Shown one piece after another: positions 1 to 5,590 of a stretch of DNA of 6,147 bases. The position numbers and the translations under genes are program-made. The stretch is from an uncultured Prevotella sp. (lineage in GTDB: Bacteria; Bacteroidota; Bacteroidia; Bacteroidales; Bacteroidaceae), in assembly GCA_934229335.1 (NCBI GenBank), contig CAKQDQ010000134.1:1-6147 (forward strand), given 5' to 3'. A model generated the notes under the pieces. That model worked only from the letters and a program-made list of their open reading frames with translations. It made no database searches and had not been told where the DNA came from. Every line of letters starts with the position of its first letter. Positions within the stretch are counted from its first letter, which is position 1.

Positions 1-545
1 GTACTTCTGACGCTCCTACTACAATAAAGTGTGGCAAAGGCACTAATACTATTGGTAATGGCGGTATCTTCGACTTTAAGGTGAAGACAGCCGATAGCTA
101 TTCTAAGTTCACCTGCGACAACTATCTGCAGTTCCAGGCTGGTGCTATAGTTAGAGTACGCTTCGACGAAGCCTTTACTCCTGTTATAGGCAATGCCTTC
201 ACTCTGTGGACTGCAACCAATGTCATGGGATGCAACGCAGCGAATATAACACTCGACTTGCCAGAATTGCCCTCAGGTATGATGTGGGACTCATCTGCAC
301 TGTATGCTAAGACAGGTGTCCTCTCAATCGTTGTAGATCCTTCTACCGGTATCAATGCACTACCAGCAACAGCTGAACTGACAGCAGACGTTGTAACAAT
401 GGATGGCACTGTAGTAGCACGCATCAACACAACGAAGGCTAACCTTCGTGCAGCAGTACGCAAGGCTGCAGGCATGCCAGGCACATACGTTCTGCGTTTC
501 GTCTCTGGTACTACAACTGACAATATGACTATCGCTGTTAAGTAA
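1..545 (+). CDS. C-terminal part of a large secreted protein with a T9SS-like sorting domain (5' end outside the window)
   Basis: The frame is open from the first base (first whole codon at 3) to TAA at 543-545, giving 180 residues with no in-frame ATG that would make a natural start. A GTG at 81 lies mid-domain, so the gene almost certainly begins upstream. The visible part is beta-rich, with phrases such as FTLWTATNVMG, LDLPELPSGMMWD and YAKTGVLSIVV. In my recollection these resemble the last passenger repeat of Bacteroidetes autotransporter-associated beta-strand-repeat proteins. The final 50 or so residues (VVTMDGTVVARI, then MPGTYVLRFVSG, ending TIAVK) have the layout of a type IX secretion C-terminal sorting domain: strand, GxxV, then PxGTYxLR, then a basic end. 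The inferred location is the cell surface or secreted. The cargo function cannot be told from this fragment. A terminator lies about 160 nt downstream. Confidence 0.85.
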   Translation, partial: TSDAPTTIKCGKGTNTIGNGGIFDFKVKTADSYSKFTCDNYLQFQAGAIVRVRFDEAFTPVIGNAFTLWTATNVMGCNAANITLDLPELPSGMMWDSSALYAKTGVLSIVVDPSTGINALPATAELTADVVTMDGTVVARINTTKANLRAAVRKAAGMPGTYVLRFVSGTTTDNMTIAVK

Positions 546-552
546 ACCGAAG

Positions 553-657
553 TATTAAGTAAGTGTTCAAAATTATTTTTATATTAAATATAATTTCAGA
601 AATAAAAATGTTCACTTACTGATATATATATAAATAATTTTGAATACTTACTTATTA
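553..657. mobile_element. Candidate MITE-like element: 95 bp with 21-bp terminal inverted repeats and a TATTA flank duplication
   Basis: Positions 558-578 and 632-652 are inverted repeats of 21 bp with a single mismatch (AGTAAGTG at the left end, AATACTTACT at the right). The pairing extends by TA on each side because both ends are flanked by TATTA (553-557 and 653-657), which reads as a 5-bp target duplication; a TA duplication would also fit. The interior is almost pure A+T and has no coding capacity. The element sits between the upstream stop codon and its terminator. Removing one 100-bp unit would leave the terminator about 59 nt after the stop, closer to the 19 and 35 nt seen for the other two genes here. 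Alternatively it is simply a long AT-rich RNA hairpin of the 3' UTR. No second copy is visible in the window, so mobility is an inference. Confidence 0.4.
635..642 (+). promoter_or_regulatory. Possible outward-facing -7 box in the right arm of the element
   Basis: TAATTTTG matches the Bacteroidetes -7 consensus TAnnTTTG exactly and reads out of the element toward the hairpins and terminator at 653-741. The expected -33 position (about 611-614) reads TTCA, a poor match, so promoter activity is uncertain. In this AT-rich sequence a -7 match alone can occur by chance. Confidence 0.2.
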
Positions 658-694
658 TGAAACCTCGGTTCCATAATAGCACTTCGTGAGAAGT
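653..694 (+). other. Two consecutive hairpins upstream of the terminator
   Basis: The first hairpin pairs TATTATG (653-659) with CATAATA (672-678), and AAC/GTT pairs inside it around 661-670. The second pairs ACTTC (681-685) with GAAGT (690-694) around a GTGA loop, which fits the stable GNRA tetraloop class. The terminator hairpin starts 10 nt later. The three together could be a structured 3' UTR of the upstream gene or the body of a short RNA of about 90 nt. The pairing is directly visible, but the function is unknown. Confidence 0.4.
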
Positions 695-704
695 AAATGA
701 TAAG

Positions 705-741
705 AAAGAACACGTTACATAGGTGACGTGTTCTTTTTTTT
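705..741 (+). terminator. Intrinsic terminator of the upstream secreted-protein gene
   Basis: Bases 705-718 pair with 723-736 (core GAACACGT / ACGTGTTC, then T-G, A-T and C-G closing pairs) around an ATAG loop. A T run reaches 741. This is about 14 bp of stem with a U tract, the classical Rho-independent form. It separates the upstream gene from the permease promoter, whose -33 box begins 11 bp later. Confidence 0.9.
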
Positions 742-751
742 GTAGTAGGTA

Positions 752-783
752 TTTGCTTAGTTAACATTTTTTTATTACTTTTG
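752..783 (+). promoter_or_regulatory. Bacteroidetes-type promoter of the permease gene
   Basis: The -33 box TTTG is at 752-755, followed by exactly 20 bp and a perfect -7 box TACTTTTG at 776-783. Transcription would begin near 789-791, leaving a leader of only about 20 nt. That is too short for a purine riboswitch, so any purine control would have to act through a protein regulator or elsewhere. Confidence 0.8.
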
Positions 784-809
784 CAATCTAAACACATATC
801 TCATCCAAA

Positions 810-2111
810 ATGAATAAACTTAAACAACTACTGGGCTTTGACCCTACAACAACCACAATGAAGACAGAAGTCATAGCGGGACTAACCACATTCCTCACCA
901 TGACCTATGTCCTTGCCGTTAATCCTACGATTCTTGCGACAACAGGAATGGACAAACCGGCATTGTTCACAAGCACTGCGTTAGCCTCCGCACTTGCTAC
1001 CATACTCCTCGCGTTTATGGCAAAGTTGCCATTCGCACAAGCACCGAGTATGGGACTCAATGCTTTCTTCGCCTTTACACTCTGTCAGGCGTTGGGACTC
1101 ACATGGCAGCAGTCATTGGCTGTATTACTCGTAGAAGGTATACTGTTTTTAGTAATCACGTTTCTGAACATACGCGACATGATATTAGAGTGCATACCAA
1201 CAAATCTGAGGTACGCCATATCAGTAGGCATAGGTATGTTTATTTCGTTTATAGGACTGAAAAATGCGGGTATCATAGTGGCGGATCCAGCGACATTCGT
1301 TAAGTTAGGTACCTTCAATAGTGTCTCTATCTTAGGTATCATCTCTATCGTTGTCAGCAGTATGCTGATGATACGTCGTGTAAAGGGAGCTTTGTTCTAT
1401 GGCATCATCGTCTCTACATTGGTAGGACTGCCAATGGGAGTAACAGTGATACCAGATGGTTGGGTACCAGTATCAGCACCACATAGCATAGAACCCATAT
1501 TCTGTAAGTTCGACTTTGAGGGTTTCTTTACGTTAAAGACCCTAATGATAATATTCTCATTGCTGCTCGTTAATATCTTCGACACCCTCGGAACCCTCAT
1601 CGGACTTGTGGAGAAAGTAGGTATAAAGGGCGAGAACGGTAATATACCTGGTATGAAAGAAGCCATGATGAGCGATGCTATAGGAACATCAGCAGGAGCA
1701 ATTATGGGTTGTTCGACCATAACGACATACGTAGAGAGTGCCTCAGGTGTGGCAGAGGGCGGTCGTTCTGGCGTTACATCGTTAATAGTAGGAATGTTGT
1801 TCCTCGTGTCAATATTCTTTGCCCCAATTTTCCTTTTGATACCGGTTGCGGCAACCAGTGGAGCGTTGGTAATGGTAGGCGTACTGATGGTAGACGCATT
1901 CAAAAAGATAGACCTTGACGATATTTCTGAAGCTTTCCCTGCATATATCACCATTATAACGATGGTGTTGTGTTACTCTATTGCCGATGGTATATGTCTC
2001 GGCATTATGAGCTACGTACTTATAAAGCTCCTGACGGGAAAGAGACAACAAATCAATCTCACCTTATTTATATTAAGCATCCTCTTCGTCTTGAACTATA
2101 TAGTAAGTTAA
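810..2111 (+). CDS. NCS2-family purine permease, AzgA/PbuG-like (guanine/hypoxanthine or adenine uptake)
   Basis: A 433-residue polytopic inner-membrane protein of usual length for the AzgA branch of the NCS2 (nucleobase-cation symporter 2) transporters, which import purine bases, usually with protons, for salvage. The N-terminus LGFDPTTTTMKTEVIAGLTTF is typical of this branch. Hallmarks in order are APSMGLNAFFAF (78-89), RYAISVGIGMFI (134-145), the NIFDTLGTLIG helix with Asp258 (255-265), and DAIGTSAGAIMG (289-300) leading into CSTITTYVESASG (301-313) with Glu309. Family members are built as two inverted seven-helix repeats, and hydrophobic segments cover the length as expected. The family usually reads APGMGLN, so Ser80 in place of Gly may be a minor variant. 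The ATG is fixed by the promoter about 27 bp upstream and by the conserved N-terminus; there is no Shine-Dalgarno sequence, as usual in this phylum. The gene is monocistronic. Which purine base it carries cannot be decided from sequence alone. Confidence 0.95.
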   Translation: MNKLKQLLGFDPTTTTMKTEVIAGLTTFLTMTYVLAVNPTILATTGMDKPALFTSTALASALATILLAFMAKLPFAQAPSMGLNAFFAFTLCQALGLTWQQSLAVLLVEGILFLVITFLNIRDMILECIPTNLRYAISVGIGMFISFIGLKNAGIIVADPATFVKLGTFNSVSILGIISIVVSSMLMIRRVKGALFYGIIVSTLVGLPMGVTVIPDGWVPVSAPHSIEPIFCKFDFEGFFTLKTLMIIFSLLLVNIFDTLGTLIGLVEKVGIKGENGNIPGMKEAMMSDAIGTSAGAIMGCSTITTYVESASGVAEGGRSGVTSLIVGMLFLVSIFFAPIFLLIPVAATSGALVMVGVLMVDAFKKIDLDDISEAFPAYITIITMVLCYSIADGICLGIMSYVLIKLLTGKRQQINLTLFILSILFVLNYIVS

Positions 2112-2130
2112 GAAATATTGTTATTCCATG

Positions 2131-2161
2131 TACGCTGGTGTTTTTACGCCAGCGTATTTTT
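2131..2161 (+). terminator. Intrinsic terminator of the permease gene
   Basis: TACGCTGGTGT (2131-2141) pairs with ACGCCAGCGTA (2146-2156) through 11 base pairs, one of them T-G, around a TTTT loop. A run of five T follows. It begins 19 nt after the permease stop codon and ends the unit before the next promoter. Confidence 0.92.
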
Positions 2162-2210
2162 ATTATCTAACACACTAAAGCGAAAATTGTAAAAAAAAAC
2201 GTGTTATTTA

Positions 2211-2242
2211 TTTGCACATTACAAGAAAAATTAATAACTTTG
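2211..2242 (+). promoter_or_regulatory. Bacteroidetes-type promoter of the 917-residue secreted-protein gene
   Basis: A -33 TTTG at 2211-2214, 20 bp, then a perfect -7 TAACTTTG at 2235-2242. Spacing and boxes match the consensus in full. Transcription probably starts near 2249. The match fits the high expression suggested by the codon usage of the gene it drives. Confidence 0.85.
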
Positions 2243-2248
2243 CAGCAC

Positions 2249-2399
2249 TAACTAAGGATATTCTGGATAAAAAAGAAAATGTTTTTCGCATTATATTAAA
2301 TATATATGTGAAGCACTCCACACATTTCTCTATAAAACTAATATTACCTAACCTATAGTCCTGGTAGTGGGGTGACGGACGTACTAATCGTTATTCGCT
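2249..2399 (+). promoter_or_regulatory. Long untranslated leader (about 150 nt) of the secreted-protein gene
   Basis: The stretch from the inferred transcription start to the ATG contains no convincing small gene. It is AT-rich except for a G-rich patch at 2362-2380 (GGTAGTGGGGTGACGG), where GTCC (2358-2361) can pair with GGAC (2377-2380). A weak ATGTG/CACAT pairing lies at 2306-2325. I recognise no known riboswitch. Leaders of this length can help set translation in a phylum without Shine-Dalgarno sequences, but a specific role here is not shown. Confidence 0.4.
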
Positions 2400-5153
2400 A
2401 TGAATAAAAAATTACTTTCCGTATCTTTGATGTCGGCATTGGCATTGGGAGCTAACGCTTACAATGTTGATGACTACGTTTACACAAAGACCGCGAGGTA
2501 TCAGATTGCTGGTGACAACCTCGTCACAAACGGTAAGTTCGACCAAGGTGCTACAGGTACTACTGGTTGGAACGCTATTGACGAGACTAATGCACCTCTT
2601 ACCTCTGTCTTCACTATGAAGGAGGGCGGTCCTAATGGTTCTAATACTCAGGCAGTGTTGGATGGTCAGACTGCTCTTACTGCAGGTATGTATCAGCAGA
2701 TTGGTATTGAACAGGGTGGTACATACGTTGTAACCCTCCGTGTGATGGGTGCAACTGCTGGTTTTACAGACCTCGACCTTTCAGGTGCTAATACTAACTA
2801 TATCAATGCTTATTATAACACCGATGGCTCGCTTGCAACTGTAAACGGTACAACTCTTGGCTATGGTGAAGGTGGCGTAAACGGTGGTTACGGCTTCTCT
2901 TTCTCTAATGATGGCTTTACGGAAGTGTCTTTCGCTATTGACGCTCCTGCTGGTGGCTTCATTATGATTGATCTCCGTGGTCTTAATGCTGGTCTCGAGA
3001 TTGGTGATGTAGAGTGTCACCTTGCTAACAGTGTTTACGATAACCGTGTCGCTGAGCGTCGTGTAGCTTATATCAACAAGATTATTAATGAGTCTGGTGT
3101 TGATATGTCTTCAAAGGAACTCTATGAGGATGTGTCAGCAGCATTGGAAGAACTGAAGGAGGCCATTGCTAATAACGCTTCTGCTGAGGATATGGAAGTG
3201 TTGATGGAGAACCTTAACGGTGCTTGGACGGAGTTCCTTGCTACTAACTTCTCTAACGTTATTGACGTGATTCCTACAAAGAATGGCTCGGCTAATACTG
3301 GTAACAACTCCGCTAACTGGAATAACTGGACTGGTAAGTATAATAAACTGAACTCAAACTATAATGGACAAGCTCCTTGGTCTTGGTCTACTGACCGTTG
3401 GCATCATAAAGGAACTGCGGTGGGTTCTCCTATGGGAATTCAGTGGATGCGTGGTTCTTCTGGCAACTGGGATAATAAAGCAACTTTGACAGCAACTCTC
3501 GATAAGGGTACTTATTTCTGGGGTGTTTCTGGTGACGGTGGCATGATGACCCTGAATAAGAATCGCTGGGTTCGCTCATGGGCAAAAGATTGTGCTGCTA
3601 CAGAGTTGTTCTTTAACGATGAAACAACAGAGCCTTTCGTTCTTGATCCAGCTGTAACACAGGACTATATCTATAAGTTTGAGTTGACAGAAACAAAGGA
3701 AGTAACTTTGGGTATTCGTTGTAATTCAAACCTTGAAGGTGCAGCAACACAAGGTTTTGATGTAAGTTTCTATAATCCTGTACTCTATCAACTTCATGTA
3801 GACGGTGAGTTGACTCCTGAGCAGAAGGCATATATAGAGGCTGTAAACGTACAGCTTGAAGCTCTGAAGGGACGTCTTGACGTTGCTAACGGTTATCTTG
3901 CAGATGACCAGACTGCAATGCCTTGGGGTAAGGAAGCTCTGAAGGAAGGTGTTGATGAGGCACAGGCTCGTTATGACGCATGGGCTGCTCTGACAGATGA
4001 TGAAATCCTTGACTATCAAAATAACTTCAAGGAGTTGGCTGATGACATTATGAACGATGGTGTTCGTTACTTGAACAATAATTATATTAATGTGTTCACA
4101 GCACTTAATAAGCCTCTCACTGATATGCCTACAGCTGTTGCTACTGCAACATCTACAAAGAATGAGCGTATCTATAGTGGTTCTTCTAAGATGGCTGAGC
4201 TTGAGGCTGAGATAAATGCAGCACAGGCAATGTATGACGAGAAACTGAAGGTTGCTTACTCTGAAGATGAAGCTGCTGCTCTCGTAGCAGAGAAGGAAAA
4301 ACTCGAAAGTACTGTTGAGGCATTTAAGGCTGGTATTGAGACAACAAATGTTATTGATATAGACTTCGGTACTCAGGAGAATCCTGCTACTATCGTTAAG
4401 CATGAAGATCCTGAGGGATTGATAGAGACTTATTACTCTATTGATGGTAAGAAGGGTACTATGACAACTCTTGTTGGTGAAGGTTCAACTGCATATCAGC
4501 TTGGTTACAATGGAGAGTATCTTGGAACACTCCGTGTAGGTAATGGTGAGGCTACTGTTGCTGTTGCTGGTGCTCCTGCTAAGGAATCTGACATCGTAAA
4601 TGTTAAGTTTGACCTCTATGTAGGTAACCTTATTACAAAGTATGCTGGCTTCGCTCTCATGGCTGAGAATGGTGATACTATCACTGGTATTAACTTCTCT
4701 AAGTATGACGGTAAGGACAAGTACAACCCAATGGGTATTGACTATAATCACAAGATTAACGGTGTAGGTTCTGGTTCTACTTCTAACGCTGCTATTGCTG
4801 CTGAGTCTAACTGCACGCACTTCGACATCGTTATAGATTACGGTACAAGAGAGGTATATTGCACAACAAGCGGTTCTAAGGGCACTGTAAAGACTGAGAC
4901 TGTAAAGATGAAGTCTGTTGAGCCTATCTCTAAGTTTGTTCTCTTCTCTGACTATAACAACGCAGATCGTCGTTGCTGGTTTGATAACCTCGTAATTGAC
5001 AACATCGCTGCTGAGCCAACAGCTGTTAACTCTGTTAAGAATGCAGAGAACGCTTCTGAGGATGATGTTATCTACAATGTAGCAGGTCAGAAGGTTAACT
5101 CTACTGTTAAGGGACAGATTTACATCAAGAAGGGTGCTGCTTTCGTTAAGTAA
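2400..5153 (+). CDS. Large modular secreted/surface protein with CBM-like and beta-sandwich domains and a T9SS-like C-terminal sorting signal
   Basis: A 917-residue protein of unrecognised specific function. Residues 1-20 are a signal peptide (KK, hydrophobic core, likely cleavage after ANA). Residues 38-205 form a beta-rich domain opening with NLVTNGKFDQG and TTGWN, the start seen in CBM4/9-like galactose-binding folds. Residues 212-285 are a helical linker. Residues 290-465 form a second beta-rich, Trp-rich domain (NWNNWTGKY, APWSWSTDRWHH, GTYFWGVSGDGG). Residues 470-645 are charged, helical and probably coiled coil (MAELEAEINAAQ, EKEKLESTVEA). Residues 650-868 form a third beta-sandwich, LamG/concanavalin-like in style, closing with CWFDNLVIDN. 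Residues 885-917 are a short sorting-type end (DDVIYNVAGQKV, KGQIYIKKG), as in T9SS cargo of Prevotella and Porphyromonas. No glycosidase or protease active-site signature was recognised. A glycan-binding or surface-layer role is an inference. T-ending codons (GCT, GGT, TCT, ACT) dominate, suggesting strong expression. The ATG directly precedes the signal peptide, and the gene has its own promoter and terminator. Confidence 0.9.
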   Translation: MNKKLLSVSLMSALALGANAYNVDDYVYTKTARYQIAGDNLVTNGKFDQGATGTTGWNAIDETNAPLTSVFTMKEGGPNGSNTQAVLDGQTALTAGMYQQIGIEQGGTYVVTLRVMGATAGFTDLDLSGANTNYINAYYNTDGSLATVNGTTLGYGEGGVNGGYGFSFSNDGFTEVSFAIDAPAGGFIMIDLRGLNAGLEIGDVECHLANSVYDNRVAERRVAYINKIINESGVDMSSKELYEDVSAALEELKEAIANNASAEDMEVLMENLNGAWTEFLATNFSNVIDVIPTKNGSANTGNNSANWNNWTGKYNKLNSNYNGQAPWSWSTDRWHHKGTAVGSPMGIQWMRGSSGNWDNKATLTATLDKGTYFWGVSGDGGMMTLNKNRWVRSWAKDCAATELFFNDETTEPFVLDPAVTQDYIYKFELTETKEVTLGIRCNSNLEGAATQGFDVSFYNPVLYQLHVDGELTPEQKAYIEAVNVQLEALKGRLDVANGYLADDQTAMPWGKEALKEGVDEAQARYDAWAALTDDEILDYQNNFKELADDIMNDGVRYLNNNYINVFTALNKPLTDMPTAVATATSTKNERIYSGSSKMAELEAEINAAQAMYDEKLKVAYSEDEAAALVAEKEKLESTVEAFKAGIETTNVIDIDFGTQENPATIVKHEDPEGLIETYYSIDGKKGTMTTLVGEGSTAYQLGYNGEYLGTLRVGNGEATVAVAGAPAKESDIVNVKFDLYVGNLITKYAGFALMAENGDTITGINFSKYDGKDKYNPMGIDYNHKINGVGSGSTSNAAIAAESNCTHFDIVIDYGTREVYCTTSGSKGTVKTETVKMKSVEPISKFVLFSDYNNADRRCWFDNLVIDNIAAEPTAVNSVKNAENASEDDVIYNVAGQKVNSTVKGQIYIKKGAAFVK

Positions 5154-5188
5154 AGCCAAACTCTTGAAGTAGTAAACATAATGGTATC

Positions 5189-5226
5189 AATCCCGTTCAC
5201 ATTTCTTGTGGACGGGATTTTTTTTT
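5189..5226 (+). terminator. Intrinsic terminator of the secreted-protein gene
   Basis: Bases 5189-5201 (AATCCCGTTCACA) pair with 5207-5219 (TGTGGACGGGATT) over 13 bp, one of them T-G, around a TTTCT loop. The T run reaches 5226. It starts 35 nt after the stop codon and is one of the strongest hairpins in the window. Confidence 0.93.
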
Positions 5227-5250
5227 ATTCTCCGTTCTCTATTTTTATTT

Positions 5251-5317
5251 TCTATTTCTCTATTCCTCTATTTCTTTATTCCTTTATTCCTTTATTCCTT
5301 TATTCCTTTATTCCTTT
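5251..5317. repeat. 8-bp tandem repeat (TTTATTCC), five perfect copies plus three degenerate copies
   Basis: TTTATTCC is repeated perfectly five times at 5275-5314 and followed by a partial TTT. Three variants in the same phase precede it: TCTATTTC at 5251, TCTATTCC at 5259 and TCTATTTC at 5267. The array is intergenic, about 275 bp upstream of the lipoprotein promoter, so copy-number changes would not shift a reading frame. Confidence 0.95.
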
Positions 5318-5325
5318 CTCTATAT

Positions 5326-5353
5326 ATTCTTCATTCTTCATTCTTCATTCTTC
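5326..5353. repeat. 7-bp tandem repeat (ATTCTTC), four perfect copies
   Basis: Four uninterrupted copies of ATTCTTC, followed by the degenerate ATTTATC. It lies 8 bp after the end of the 8-bp array and has the same pyrimidine bias, so both probably arose by slippage in one tract. Confidence 0.95.
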
Positions 5354-5383
5354 ATTTATCTTCCCGTTGCCAACCTCCTTGTG

Positions 5384-5405
5384 CGTTGACGTTTTTACGT
5401 CAACG
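5384..5405. other. Orphan hairpin without a U tract
   Basis: CGTTGACGT (5384-5392) and ACGTCAACG (5397-5405) pair perfectly over 9 bp around TTTT. No T run follows on either strand, so it is not a standard intrinsic terminator. Its GTTTTTAC centre is identical to that of the permease terminator at 2140-2147. It might be a decayed or duplicated terminator hairpin. Confidence 0.6.
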
Positions 5406-5553
5406 TCCCTTCGTCCTTTAACAATTCTTTTCGTTTCTCTTTTTTGCTGCCATCCCATCCTCTTTCTGTTCTTACCTTGCCAGCATAACCACCAGTAAAT
5501 AACTATAAAACAAACAAATTGTTATTAATACCTACAAAATTACAAGAATTCCA

Positions 5554-5589
5554 TTTTAACATTACTGATAGAGAATTATAATGTTAAAA
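5554..5589. promoter_or_regulatory. 11-bp inverted repeat directly upstream of the lipoprotein promoter (possible operator)
   Basis: TTTTAACATTA (5554-5564) is inverted perfectly as TAATGTTAAAA (5579-5589) with 14 bp between the arms. The right arm ends 1-2 bp before the -33 box. The position suits an activator or regulator site for the lipoprotein gene, but the arms are AT-rich and no cognate regulator is in the window. Confidence 0.4.
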
Positions 5590-5590
5590 A

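Larger units (their letters stand above)
5227..5495. other. Non-coding pyrimidine-rich intergenic stretch
   Basis: About 270 bp between the terminator and the next promoter region are strongly C+T-rich on the + strand. No G occurs between 5235 and 5365. Open frames here code only for low-complexity Phe/Ser/Leu/Ile strings that run through the terminator or the tandem repeats, so I do not regard them as genes. The stretch holds two short tandem arrays and an orphan hairpin, listed separately. Confidence 0.7.

Noticed and set aside
122..523. Minus-strand open frame of 133 codons opposite the first gene
   Set aside because: The + strand frame has coherent beta-domain and sorting-signal sequence and reaches the end of the window. 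The minus frame has no promoter or family resemblance.
81..545. Treating the GTG at 81 as the true start of a small 154-residue gene
   Set aside because: The frame stays open upstream to the window edge, there is no signal peptide or promoter near 81, and the sequence before it continues the same beta-rich pattern.
784..809. A purine riboswitch controlling the permease
   Set aside because: The inferred leader is only about 20 nt and the region upstream is the previous gene's terminator, so there is no room for an aptamer.
3726..5159. Long minus-strand open frames (3726-4403 and 4485-5159, about 225 codons each)
   Set aside because: They lie in exact codon register opposite the secreted-protein gene and exist because that gene avoids TTA, CTA and TCA. 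Their products are low-complexity Ser/Leu/Val/Asn strings with no domain signs, promoter or leader.
5251..5353. A CRISPR array suggested by the regular repeats
   Set aside because: The units are 7-8 bp with no spacers, in a pyrimidine-rich slippage tract; no cas-like gene is present.
5181..5498. Open frames encoding Phe/Ser/Leu/Ile-rich peptides downstream of the secreted-protein gene
   Set aside because: They start inside the terminator hairpin and translate the pyrimidine-rich tandem repeats. Apparent hydrophobicity comes from TTT/TTC/ATT codons, not from a membrane protein.
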